Positions 33,628 to 44,160 of a DNA stretch of 64,000 nt are shown piece after piece; positions within the stretch are counted from its first letter, which is position 1, and each line of letters opens with the position of its first letter. The stretch spans positions 124,001 to 188,000 of the forward strand of contig JAWPHD010000287.1 of assembly GCA_037043455.1 (NCBI GenBank), read 5' to 3'. A program made the position numbers and the translations under genes. A model generated the notes under the pieces. It worked only from the letters and a program-made list of their open reading frames with translations, was not told where the DNA came from and did not search any database. This stretch comes from Cyrtodaria siliqua. Its lineage: Eukaryota > Mollusca > Bivalvia > Adapedonta > Hiatellidae.

Positions 33628-34513
33628 ATAGATAGATAATTTATTGATTTAAACTTTTACAGTTTCTCATCATTACATACATACTTTTTAATACATGACA
33701 GGTTATACATATTACTACACACTCACTTATAGTTCACTTTTCAATACATGTACTCCTTAATTAATCATTGATAATATAAATCACACATTTTAATCAATAA
33801 TCCAAGGATATCAAAAAACAAAAACGAATTATATATAAAAATTTATGTGATGATGTATTTGAATACATTTTAAGAAAACATATTTGGAATAGAACATGTG
33901 GCAGTAAACGCCGCAGTAAACGCCACAAACAAATATTTACTTCAATTAAAAAGTTCTTTCTTCTTTGAAGATTGTAGAAGTGTTACATATTTAAACATAT
34001 TTTGCCTTTGTATGTAGTAATTTCTGATATATTTCTTTCTAATATCATTATAAATTGTACAAATTAAAATAAAGTGAAATTCGTCTTCAATTTCAGTTGA
34101 ATTACATATTTGACAAACTCTTTCAATTCTTTAAATCCTATGTCTTGCATAATGACCTGTCTCAATTCTTAAGCTATGTGATGATAAACATAATTTAGTA
34201 AAAACACTTCGTAATCTTTTTGTACATAAAATATTCAGATAACTTTCATATCCAAAATTATCTTTAACACAAACTTGATAATACCCTATTTTCTTGTAGA
34301 TCAGTGTTTCATTTTTGAATAAAGCAATCCACCAGCCTGTGTTTAAAGCTAGATATAAAATGTTGATGGTTCACCCTTAAAGGATCATGCCATACATACA
34401 TAAAGCCATACGTATTAAGCAGAGATTTTACATTGGATAACCAATTGTTTAAACCACTTTCACAATCAGATAATGAAGATTTATATATAGATGATAACAT
34501 TATATTTTCTGTT
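33621..34513 (-). pseudogene. LINE 3' part (RT ORF C-terminus, UTR, (TCTA)n tail), split by gypsy-3
   Basis: On the minus strand, 34513 to 34309 codes LSSIYKSSLSDCESGLNNWL and on to GFMYVWHDPLRV, then QHFISSFKHRLVDCFIQ, the block that follows RT in many metazoan LINEs. Further on, decayed frames give LRIETGHYARH, VCQICNSTEIEDEFHF and a Cys/His knuckle. AATAAATTATC and four GATA units (33621-33637) form the 3' end. The upstream part of the same frame resumes at 39336-39425, on the far side of gypsy-3. Confidence 0.75.
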
Positions 34514-34706
34514 TGTAACAGTATTAGTCATTACTTAAGTGCTAAAGCCCCCTTTAAAGTAACTACTTGTACTCAAAGTTATCTCCCTTGATGCACTTGA
34601 TATTGACCATTCAGAATGCTTTTGCTATACACTTGCCCCTTCTACCTACAATAAACAATGAATGGAACCCATGTGTAATTCTTGACTTCTCCACAACAAT
34701 ATTACA
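34514..34706 (+). repeat. Gypsy-3 5' LTR (193 bp)
   Basis: TGTAACAGTATTAGTCATTA to AACAATATTACA, with an AATAAA-like CAATAAACAATG near the end. It is longer than the 3' LTR by about 60 bp. Confidence 0.9.
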
Positions 34707-34722
34707 TGGTGTCAGAAATCTG
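34707..34722 (+). promoter_or_regulatory. Gypsy-3 primer-binding site
   Basis: TGGTGTCAGAAATCTG immediately follows the 5' LTR and matches the gypsy-1 site for 12 of 13 bases. Confidence 0.6.
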
Positions 34723-34832
34723 AATCAACCAACGTCATCCTTGTGTCATATCATATATTGAATACTTGTTATTGTTTTCTGGACAAAATCAGTTAAGGAC
34801 ATTAACTCATTTGTTGAATATTGATGCTGGAA

Positions 34833-35708
34833 ATGGAATTACCACATTCGTCAACACCACGCATGGATTGGTCATCTTGAGATTTAGCGAATGCCTTCAA
34901 ACAATTTAAGGCACACACAGAGTTCATGTTTGGTGGCCCTCTGAAAGCAAAATCAGAGGAAGAAAAGTGCAACTACCTGATGCTTTGGGTAGGGGACAAA
35001 GGGAGACAAGTATTCTCCACTTGGGATCTCACAGCAGACAACAAAAAACTCTTGAAGTCATATTACGGCAGCTTCGAGTTGTACTGCAAACCCAAGTCAA
35101 ATGTGATTTACGCACGATATCGGTTCAAATCCAGAACTCAATCCGATGAAAAATTTGAACAATTCGTCACTGATCTCAAGTTATTGGTGAAAGACTGTGG
35201 CTACCCTGCAGCCATGCTAGATCAGATGGTTCGTGACTACATTGTATTTGGTATCAGATCACCAAAAATCAGGGAGAAACTGATTAATGAAGGGACTGGT
35301 TTAACGTTAGACAAATGCATCGACATAGCCCAGACATATGAAATGAACCAAGCTCAGATGAAAGAGATGAGCCATGGATCAGATCCACTGGACATTCATG
35401 CAGTTAAACGACACACACGACCGACAGGAAGACCCTCTACAGGAAGACCCAGTCCAGGACGCTCCAGTCACAGCCAGTCTAGTTACAGACAGGAGAAACC
35501 AAAGTGTGACAATTGTGGCTATTCACATGCTTCTAAAGACCAATGCCCAGGTCAAACATGCAATTACTGTGACAAATTGAATCATTTTGCAACTGTGTGC
35601 AGGAAAAAGACTATGGATAATAATTCAAAACACAGGAATTATAAGGGCAAACATTTTCACCAGGTAACAGGTAGTCCAGATCTTGACCCTAGTTCAGATC
35701 AAGAGTAG
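34833..35708 (+). pseudogene. Gypsy-3 gag
   Basis: The likely original start is the ATG at 34833, in frame with the rest. An in-frame TGA at 34878-34880 interrupts it, leaving a 260-residue open part from 34926. From 34926: LMLWVGDKGRQVFSTW (18-33), MVRDYIVFGIRSPKIRE (101-117), a basic Gly-Arg-Pro-Ser repeat (167-181), and knuckles C194/C197/H201/C207 and C212/C215/H220/C225 (the second a standard CX2CX4HX4C). TAG at 35706 ends it, although the protease follows in the same frame. Confidence 0.88.
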
Positions 35709-35899
35709 GACTCTGATTTCTACGTTGACTCGATCAGTTATGATCAGTCACGCAGCCAGGCTTTTGCTACTTTACAAATTGGTCCTCATGCTAAACAGGT
35801 AAAAATGAAAATTGACTCTGGATCACAGGTCAACATTCTTCCATTAAAGATATTTATGTCATTAAACATTCATGATCCATTGACTCCAACCAAAAACAA
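35709..35899 (+). pseudogene. Gypsy-3 protease region
   Basis: In the gag frame, past the TAG, comes an acidic stretch and then IDSGSQVNILP with the catalytic Asp at 35814-35816. The frame ends at a TGA near 35901, and pol continues one frame over from 35900. A retropepsin of the aspartic type would process the polyprotein. Confidence 0.82.
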
Positions 35900-37021
35900 T
35901 TGACTGCTTATGATGGAACGCCTCCTATGGTTACAGGGTGCATCACACTGCCGTGTTTCTTTCGCGATGTGCATGTGCACCATGAGTTCTTTGTTGTAGA
36001 AATTTCCTCTACTCCAATTATAGGTCTTGATACCAGTCTATCGCTCAATCTGATCAAGCTTGTATATGCTGTCGACTCTGACCCTGAGCCCAGCACGCCA
36101 CATGACAAAAGGTCTATCCTATCAGAATACAGAGACATTTTTAGTGGTATTGGTTTGCTTCCCGGTGAATGCGAAATTCACTTAAACGAAAAGACTAAAC
36201 CCGTTGTACATGCACCGCGAAGAGTGCCAGTTGCTCTTCGCGACAGGCTTAAATCGGAATTTGACCGAATGGAACGCAGCGAAATCATAGTTAAAGTCTC
36301 AGAGCCCAATGACTGGGTTAATAGTCTAGTCATTGTTGAAAAGTCGAACGGTAGTTTACATATATGCTTAGACCCCAAAGACTTAAACGACTGCATCAAA
36401 AGACAACACTATCCCATGAAAGCTCTAGACGACATACAGCCCGACCTTGCAAATGCAAAAGTTTTCTCAAAACTTGATGCCCGGTCAGGGTACTGGGGAA
36501 TTAAACTCAAACCTGAGTCCTCATTCCTCACGGCATTTTACACTCCCCATGGACGGTACAGATTCTTGCGACTTCCCTTTGGAATACGCTCCGCACAGGA
36601 CGAGTTCCAACGCAAAATAGACGAGAGTTTCGAAGGCCTTAGTGGTGTGTCTGCCATTGTAGATGACATACTTGTCTATGGCCGTGATAGAAGAGAACAT
36701 GACAAAAATCTTGAACAAGTCCTCAGACGGTGCCGAGACAAAGGCATTAAGCTTACTCATGAAAAGCTTTATATCGGTTTGACAGAAGCACATTACTTCG
36801 GCCATGTTCTGTCGGCTGACGGACTGAAACCAGATCCTGCAAAAGTTGCTGCGATCAATGACAAGACACCACCGACACCCCGGAATGAACGAGAGACTGT
36901 ATTAGGTATGATTACCTATATTGCCAAATTTGCGCCAAACTTGGCAGAGTTGACTAGCCCCTTAAGGAAACTTCTCTCCAAAGACGTTGAGTTCTCCTGG
37001 GACTACCCCCCACCAAAATAA
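35900..37021 (+). CDS. Gypsy-3 protease end and reverse transcriptase
   Basis: This frame of 373 residues has no true start; it opens by frameshift (TTG at 35900). Residues 1-60 are the protease C-terminal part (IIGLDTSLSLNLIKLVYAVD). RT: Asp193 in KLDARSGYWGI, LRLPFGI at 223-229, IVDDILVYG with Asp255/256. The thumb ends near TPPTPRNERETVLG. It stops in YPPPK at 37019-37021. The RNase H frame overlaps from 36987. The shift lies in a run of six C near 37010, so one base explains it. All RT catalytic residues are present. Confidence 0.9.
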   Translation: MTAYDGTPPMVTGCITLPCFFRDVHVHHEFFVVEISSTPIIGLDTSLSLNLIKLVYAVDSDPEPSTPHDKRSILSEYRDIFSGIGLLPGECEIHLNEKTKPVVHAPRRVPVALRDRLKSEFDRMERSEIIVKVSEPNDWVNSLVIVEKSNGSLHICLDPKDLNDCIKRQHYPMKALDDIQPDLANAKVFSKLDARSGYWGIKLKPESSFLTAFYTPHGRYRFLRLPFGIRSAQDEFQRKIDESFEGLSGVSAIVDDILVYGRDRREHDKNLEQVLRRCRDKGIKLTHEKLYIGLTEAHYFGHVLSADGLKPDPAKVAAINDKTPPTPRNERETVLGMITYIAKFAPNLAELTSPLRKLLSKDVEFSWDYPPPK

Positions 37022-38051
37022 TGCATTTAAGAGGATTAAAGAGGTTATTACTCTACACCCTGGTCCTGTACTTGCATATTTTAATCCAAACCAGGAAATA
37101 ACACTACAAGTAGATGAATCAAAGCACGGTCTTGGTGCAACTATTCTACAAAACGATCGCCCGGTGTCTTACACATCTAAATCGTTAACGCCCTGCGAAG
37201 TCAACTACGCTCAAATTGAAAAGGAGCTTTTTGCTGTACTTTTCGGCTGTACACGTTTTCACCAGTACGTATATGGAAAAATAATCAAAGTACAGTCTGA
37301 CCACAAGCCCTTAGTCTCTATTATGAAAAAAACATTACATGTAGCTCCACCACACTTACAGCCTATGCTACTCAAACTCCAAAAGTATGACATTGAACTG
37401 ACCCATATTCCTGGCAAGGACATACCCCTTGCTGACACCCTGTCACGCAAATCGTTACCCGACGCATATCCGCTCCTATCAAAAGGCATGGACGTACAAG
37501 TTCATACTGTCATGACAAGCATCCCGATCAGTGACCAGAAAATGACTGCTATTAGGCACGGTACGGAGTCTGATCCCCAGATTCAGGTACTGAAGAAGAT
37601 CATTCTTGACGGTTGGCCTGACAACCGAAAAGACTGTCCTTCCCAAGTCACAGACTTCTGGAACTATGGAGGCGAAATGACCTATGTGGATGGTATTATT
37701 CTGAAAGGTCAGAGAATACTCATCCCTCCTGACTATATACAGACCATGCTAGACAAAATACACACTGGACACATGGGCGTTGAAAAATGTCTTCAACGAG
37801 CCCGAGACATAATGTTTTGGCCCAACATGACAGTAGAGATTACCAACAAGGCACTTAACTGCTCTGTCTGCCTCGAGCGCAGGAACTCAAACTGCAAGGA
37901 ACCACTGGTCTCAAGTAAAGAACCACATCGTCCTTGGCAAATGGTAGCTTCCGATCTCTTTACTTGGAATGACACCGAGTATGTAGTACTGGTAGACTAT
38001 TACAGTTTGAGGTTGGTAATTTGGTCAAAACTAGGTCAGCTACTGTCATAA
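36987..38051 (+). CDS. Gypsy-3 RNase H and integrase N-terminal half
   Basis: This frame of 354 residues overlaps the RT frame by 35 bp. RNase H: Asp43 (LQVDESKHGLGA), Glu78/80 (IEKELFA), Asp105 (QSDHKPL). The tether HIPGKDIPLADTLSRKSLPD (140-159) follows, as in the relatives. Integrase zinc region: H259/H262 and C292/C295. Core: Asp323 in ASDLFTW, and VDYYS at 336-340. The frame then runs out. The start codon at 36987 is incidental. Confidence 0.9.
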   Translation: MSSPGTTPHQNNAFKRIKEVITLHPGPVLAYFNPNQEITLQVDESKHGLGATILQNDRPVSYTSKSLTPCEVNYAQIEKELFAVLFGCTRFHQYVYGKIIKVQSDHKPLVSIMKKTLHVAPPHLQPMLLKLQKYDIELTHIPGKDIPLADTLSRKSLPDAYPLLSKGMDVQVHTVMTSIPISDQKMTAIRHGTESDPQIQVLKKIILDGWPDNRKDCPSQVTDFWNYGGEMTYVDGIILKGQRILIPPDYIQTMLDKIHTGHMGVEKCLQRARDIMFWPNMTVEITNKALNCSVCLERRNSNCKEPLVSSKEPHRPWQMVASDLFTWNDTEYVVLVDYYSLRLVIWSKLGQLLS

Positions 38052-38897
38052 ACAAGCTCAAACGTTTCTTCTCCCGTCATGGAATTGCAGAAAAACTTGT
38101 TTCAGTCAATGGCCCCCAATACTCATCCCAGGAGTTTGCCAATTTGCAAAGGAATGGGATTTTGAGCATGTCACATCAGTCCCACATACCCCCAGTCCAA
38201 TGGTCTTGCAGAGAAAACAGTGCAAACAGTTAAAACCCTATTTTCTAAAGCAAAAGCAGATCACAGAGATCCGTATCTTGCTATCCTAGAGTACAGGAAT
38301 GCCCCTATAAAGTGCGGCCAATCACCCTCCCAACTGTTAATGAGCAGACGATTGCGCTCAATTTTACCCTCAACATCAACATAACTTGAATCAAAAGTTG
38401 CGAACCCTGCACCCATTCGTGCTAAGATACTCCAATCTCAGCAAAAGAGACAACAATGACCGATCATCCAAAACTCTCAAGCCTCTGAAAATAGGCGAAG
38501 CAGTCCGCATACAGAAACATGGACTGTGGAAGCCTGCTATGATCTTAAGTAAAGTTAACGACAGATCATATGTTGTTTCCACGGAAGATGGTGGCACCTA
38601 CAGAAGGAATCGCCAACATTTGTTAAGAACAAATGAAAAACCATTTACTCTACCGAAGGCCCCACCGTACTAAATTCCGAAACTCCGAAAATTCTAGTCA
38701 GTCAACCAAATGTGCCAAACCCAGTAACTTTAGTCAATGACACCAATCAAAAATCGATGTTAAATCCTAACCAAACTTTACCCGTCAAGCCCACTGCCAC
38801 AGAGCAGGAAAGCTTCCCACTGGATAAATCCGATAACACCCCTTACATCAGTAGATCTGGACGAACTGTCAAACCTACACAAATTATTGATGTGTAA
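38052..38897 (+). pseudogene. Gypsy-3 integrase C-terminal half and tail, frameshifted
   Basis: The core continues at 38021-38233, but the second catalytic Asp is replaced: VSVNGPQYSS where gypsy-1 has SDGGPSYSS. At least two frameshifts follow. The last catalytic Glu block (SNGLAEKTV) is in another frame at about 38198-38226, running to RNAPIKCGQSPSQLLMSRR at 38367. The C-terminal domain (38386-38673: VRIQKHGLWKPAMIL, then GGTYRRNRQHL) and a tail ending SRSGRTVKPTQIIDV (to 38897) are open. Strand transfer would be abolished. Confidence 0.85.
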
Positions 38898-39203
38898 ACA
38901 ATTAAACAAAGAAAATGTGTTTAAAAAAAACAACAGTAAAAAACGTGAAATTTATGATTTTATCATCAGAATCAACAGTACTATCTGAACAGTGTACAAA
39001 GTGGCAGTTCAGCTAAAGTGTGAGAAATGCACAATAATATTTTCTAAAAGATTCATCATTACTGTTGTATTATATTACATTCTGTTTATCATGACATTTG
39101 TTTTATCTGATTGGTCATTCTTCAACCGTTCCAATTTCTAATGCTTACTCAATGTATTAAACTCAGTTTATTAAAATTGAATATCTTCATTATATTTTCT
39201 ATT
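38898..39203 (+). other. Gypsy-3 3' non-coding region
   Basis: This AT-rich stretch between the pol stop and the 3' LTR contains no gene. Confidence 0.6.
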
Positions 39204-39335
39204 TGTAACAGTTTTAGTCATTACTTAAATGCTAAAGCCTCCTTTAAAGTAACTACTTGTACTTATATACACTTGCCTCTTCTACAATGAACGGAACCCA
39301 TGTGTAATTCTTGACTTCTCCACAACAATATTACA
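39204..39335 (+). repeat. Gypsy-3 3' LTR (132 bp, internally deleted)
   Basis: It matches the 5' LTR at both ends, but lacks about 50 bp after ACTACTTGTACT and a few bases before CAATGAACGG. Confidence 0.9.
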
Positions 39336-39425
39336 CTGTTGTAACTAATTTCAAACCATATCTAACTATTCTGTGATAAATAATAGATAACGTGATAGAT
39401 CTATATACGTTATAGATCTCTTAGC
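39336..39425 (-). pseudogene. Continuation of the LINE split by gypsy-3
   Basis: On the minus strand, 39420 to 39336 reads SITLSIIYHRIVRYGLKLVT, and after one copy of CTGTT the frame runs on into LSSIYKS at 34498. The block is recognisable from LINE RT C-termini. Upstream of about 39425 the frame is lost. Confidence 0.65.
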
Positions 39426-39435
39426 ATTTTGAGTT

Positions 39436-42400
39436 TTGAGACGGTATATCTGTGTTTATCGGTCACAAATTCTGTTTAATGACGAGAGCGGAACCGTTAA
39501 CACGTGCGACATTTTTTTAGGGTGCTTTTGTTCCCCAAAATATTTCTTTGACCAATTTCTGTCCCTGCGTATGAGGGTGATCCTAAAGGAATTATGGTTA
39601 GATGGAGACCATGCTTCAAAACAGATTCTGATCATTACACCGATGTTATTCCTCTGATGATTCTGATCATAACACCGAAGTTATGTCTCTTTAGATTCAG
39701 ATCATTACACCGATGTTATGTTTCTGTAGGTTCTGATCATTACACCGATGTTATGCCTCTGTAGATTCAGATCATTACACCGATATTATGCCTCTGTAGA
39801 TTCAGATCATTACAACGGTGTTATGTTTCTGTAGATTCAGATCATTACACCGATGTCATGTCTCTGTAGATTCAGATCATTACACCGATGTTATGTTTCT
39901 GTATATTCAGATCATTACACCGATGTTATGTTTCTGTAGATTCAGATCATTACACCGATGTTATGTCTCTGTAGATTCAGATCATTACACCGATGTTATG
40001 TTTCTGTAGATTCAGATCATTACACCGATGTTATGTTTCTGTAGATTCAGATCATTACACCGATGTTATGTTTCTGTAGATTCAGATCATTACACCGATG
40101 TTATGCCTCTGTAGGTTCAGATCATTAAACCGATGTTATGTCTCTGTAGATTCTGACCATTACACCGATGTAATGTTTCTGTAGATTCAGATCATTACAC
40201 CGATGTTATGTTTCTGTAGATTCAGATCATTACACCGATGTTATGCCTCTGTAGATACAGATCATTACACCGATGTTATGCCTCTGTAGGTTCAGATCAT
40301 TAAACCGATGTTATGTTCCTGCAGATTCTGATCATTAAACCGATGTTATGCCTCTGTAGATTCAGTTAAATACACCGATATTATGCCTCTATAGATTCAG
40401 ATCATTAAACCGATGTTATGTCTCTGTAGATTCTGATCATTACACCGATGTTAGGCCTCTGCAGATGCAGATCATTAAACCGATGTTGGGCCTCTGTAGA
40501 TTCAGATTATTAAACCGATGTTATGTCTCTGTAGATTCTGATCATTACACCGATTTTAGGCATCTGTATATTCAGATCATTAAACCGATGTTATGCCTCT
40601 GTAGATTCAGATCATTACACCGATGTTATGTCTCTGTAGATTCTGATCATTAAACCGATGTTATGTCTCTGTAGATTCTGATCATTAAACCGATGTTATG
40701 TCTCTGTAGATTCTTATCATTACACCGATGTTGTGCCTCTGTAGATTCAGTTAATTACACCGATGTTATGTCTCTGTAGATTCTGATCATTAAACCGATG
40801 TTATGTCTCTGTAGATTCTGATCATTAAACCGATGTTATGTCTCTGTAGATTCTGATCATTAAACCGATGTTATGTCTCTGTAGATTCTGATCATTAAAC
40901 CGATGTTATGTCTCTGTAGATTCTGATCATTAAACCGTTGTTATGTCTCTGTAGATTCTTATCATTACACCGATGTTGTGCCTCTGTAGATTCAGTTAAT
41001 TACACCGATGTTATGTCTCTGTAGATTCTGATCATTAAACCGATGTTATGTCTCTGTAGATTCTGATCATTAAACCGATGTTATGTCTCTGTAGATTCTG
41101 ATCATTAAACCGATGTTATGTCTCTGTAGATTCTGATCATTAAACCGATGTTATGTCTCTGTAGATTCTAATCATTACACCGATGTTGTGCCTCTGTAGA
41201 TTCAGTTAATTACACCGATGTTATGTCTCTGTAGATTCTGATCATTAAACCGATGTTATGTCTCTGTAGATTCTGATCATTAAACCGATGTTATGTCTCT
41301 GTAGATTCTGATCATTAAACCGATGTTATGTCTCAGTAGATTCAGATCATTACACCGATGTTATGCCTCTGTAGGTTCAGATCATTAAACCTATGTTATG
41401 TCTCTGTAGATTCCGATCATTACACAGATGTTATGCCTCTGTAGATTCAGATCATTACACCGATGTTATGCCTCTGTAGGTTCAGATCATTAAACCGATG
41501 TTATGTCTCTGTAGATTCCGATCATTACACAGATGTTAGGCCTCTGTAGATTCTGATCATTAAACCGATGTTATGTCTCTGTAGATTCTGATCATTAAAC
41601 CGATGTTATGTCTCTGTAGATTCTGATCATTAAACCGATGTTATGTCTCTGTAGATTCTTATCATTACACCGATGTTATGCCTCTGTAGATTCTGATCAT
41701 TAAACCGATGTTATGCCTCTGTAGATTCTGATCATTAAACCGATGTTATGTCTCTGTAGATTCTTATCATTACACCGATGTTATGCCTCTGTAGATTCTG
41801 ATCATTAAACCGATGTTATGTCTCTGTAGATTCTGATCATTAAATCGATGTTATGTCTCTGTAGATTCTTATCATTACACCGATGTTGTGCCTCTGTAGA
41901 TTCAGTTAATTACACCGATGTTATGGCTCTGTAGATTCTGATCATTAAACCGATGTTATGCCTCTGTAGATTCAGTTAATTACACCGATGTTATGCCTCT
42001 GTAGATTCTGATCATTAAACCGATGTTGTGCCTCTGTAGATTCAGTTAATTACACCGATGTTATGCCTCTGTAGATTCTGATCATTAAACCGATGTTATG
42101 TCTCTGTAGATTCCGATCATTAAACCGATGTTATGCCTCTGTAGATTCTGATCATTAAACCGATGTTATGTCTCTGTAGATTCAGATCATTAAACCGATG
42201 TTATGTCTCTGTAGATTCTGATCATTAAATCGATGTTATGTCTCTGTAGATTCTGATCATTAAACCGATGTTATGTCTCTGTAGATTCTTATCATTACAC
42301 CGATGTTGTGCCTCTGTAGATTCAGTTAATTACACCGATGTTATGTCTCTGTAGATTCTGATCATTAAACCGATGTTATGTCTCTGTAGATTCTGATCAT

Positions 42401-43005
42401 TAAACCGATGTTATGTCTCTGTAGATTCTGATCATTAAACCGATGTTATGTCTCTGTAGATTCAGATCATTACACCGATGTTATGCCTCTGTAGGTTCAG
42501 ATCATTAAACCGATGTTATGTCTCTGTAGATTCCGATCATTACACAGATGTTATGCCTCTGTAGATTCAGATCATTACACCGATGTTATGCCTCTGTAGA
42601 TTCCGATTCTTACACCGATGGTATGCCTCTGCAGATTCTGATCATTATAATCATTACACCGATGTTACACCTCTGTAGATTCAGATCCTTACACCGATGT
42701 TATGCCGCTGCAGATTCAGATCATTACACCGATGGTATGCCTCTGCAGATTATGATCATAACATCGATGTTATGCCTCTGTAGATTCAGATCATTACATC
42801 GCTTTTATGCCTCTGCAGATTCGGATCATTACACCGACGTTATGCCTCTGCAGATTCAGATCATTACACCGAAGTTATGCCTTTGCAGTTTTTGATTATT
42901 ACAACGTTGTTATGCCTCTGCAGGTTCTGATCATAGAACCTATATTGTGCCTCTTCTAATTCAGATCATTACACCGAAGTTATGCCTCTGCAGATTCTGA
43001 TCTTA
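39436..43005. repeat. 35-bp satellite (~96 units) with its left flank
   Basis: 39436-39634 is a non-repetitive flank homologous to 62572-62725 (CGAGAGCGGAA, TGCGAC, AATTATGGTTAGATT). The unit GTAGATTCTGATCATTAAAC plus CGATGTTATGTCTCT is 35 bp. Variants include TTGTGCC with CAGTTAATTACACC. TGATCA lies in most units. The first and last few units are more diverged. Short plus-strand frames across it are artefacts. Confidence 0.95.
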
Positions 43006-43070
43006 AGTCGTTTAGAATACGGTTATTTTTTCTTTTCCTTATATATGCAAACAATTGTAAAATAACAGAC

Positions 43071-43485
43071 TATCGCTTAAGCCGGAGCTAGGAGGCGTGA
43101 GAGGTATTGCATCTTATAATTACCTCTCATGAACAGACTCAATAAAACCGAGTCTGCTACTTTTCTCTCTTGTTTGTATTTGTTGCTTTCAGGGATCACC
43201 TTTTCAGTATTTATTGACATTCACACTAGCGTTTGTTTAGTGTTGTGTGGCGGTCGGAAAAAGTCGCCCCGACTACAAATTAGTAATGTTATTATTTACT
43301 TGTCCTTTGGTATCATCAAACCCATGTTACTTTAAGGTAGTATATCGCTTAAGCCGGTGCTAGGAGGCGTGGGAGGTGTTGCATATTATAATTACCTCTC
43401 ATGAACAGACTCAATAAAACCGAGTCTGCTACTTTTCTCTCTTGTTTGTGTTTGTTGCTTCCAAGGGATCACCTTTTCAGTATAT
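43071..43485. repeat. A-B-A repeat cassette 1
   Basis: A (43071-43212) and A (43343-43485) are about 140 bp each and start TATCGCTTAAGCCGG. B (43213-43330: CTAGCGTTTGTTTAGTG to TGGTATCATCAAACCC) lies between. A holds two hairpins: GTGAGAGGT with ACCTCTCAT, then CAGACTC-AATAAAACC-GAGTCTG. Other copies are at 50697-51105 (A-B-A), 50028-50140 (B) and 58025-58165 (A, minus). Confidence 0.85.
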
Positions 43486-43556
43486 TTTAACAATATGGTA
43501 GGAAAAAACCGGTATTATGCTGCTCGGATTTTAGTGCTGGGGTTGCATAATCCCGG

Positions 43557-43880
43557 GTCGTTAACACGATAAAGACAAGCTGGATACATCTGCTTAAAGT
43601 ATTAAAGGAAATATTTTATCAGACACGGCTTTAGGAAAAATATAGATAAGCGTCCCCCAGACGTGTAATTAATACGATACTTGATCAACATGGCTTAAAC
43701 AAGTAAAATAATGTCTCTCAAAGTGATCTACTTGCTAAGGTTCCTAATCTGTTGCTCGACAATGGAGTAATCCCGGGTATAACTTATTAAACTGTTGGAC
43801 AGTTTAGCTATCAGTTTGCTATCCTAATGGTGACATATTTGTTTAGGAATTACTTCAAGTATTCGTGTATGGTTACTGCT
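43557..43880. repeat. Dispersed repeat C, first part
   Basis: It matches 20116-20470 (CTAATCTGTTGCTCGACAAT, GTAATCCCGGGTATAA). The second part of C is at 48980-49440. 43881-44160 has nothing recognised. Confidence 0.6.
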
Positions 43881-44160
43881 CTTTTTATTATCAAAATCAA
43901 TAGACAACAATAATGTGTTTGATGATAACCTAAACCAATTAAGAAGCTCAGTGAGATTGTAATATAATATCAATTTGTATTTGAAGAGTACTCACTAATG
44001 AAAAATAAAGTTATGCTGAAATCCAGTAGAAAATATGTGTTCAATTCATTAAATAATTGAACTAGAAAATCAAAAAAAAAGATCTAAACTATTTTGAGAA
44101 CAAGTTATGACAAATACACTGCTATCCCTCATGTTCGACCCAAAGTACGTTCCGTTATGT

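Larger units (their letters stand above)
34514..39335 (+). mobile_element. Gypsy-3: Ty3/gypsy element with both LTRs and CTGTT duplication
   Basis: The element is 4822 bp. The LTRs (34514-34706 and 39204-39335) start TGTAA and end TTACA. CTGTT flanks both sides (34509-34513 and 39336-39340), a 5-bp target duplication. Gag and protease share one frame; RT, RNase H and integrase follow with several breaks. It is inserted in the minus-strand LINE. It is the best preserved of the three, but not intact. Confidence 0.95.

Noticed and set aside
37005..37021. Programmed frameshift between RT and RNase H in gypsy-3
   Set aside because: The shift lies in a run of six C, and relatives have RT and RNase H in one frame. 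An indel or sequencing error is simpler.
39635..43005. CRISPR-like array of 35-bp repeats
   Set aside because: There are no unique spacers: units are directly contiguous tandem copies. The context is eukaryotic and there are no cas genes.
43071..43212. Hammerhead ribozyme in repeat A
   Set aside because: CTCATGA resembles CTGATGA, but the GAAA core and cleavage-site stem are missing. Only the two stems are supported.
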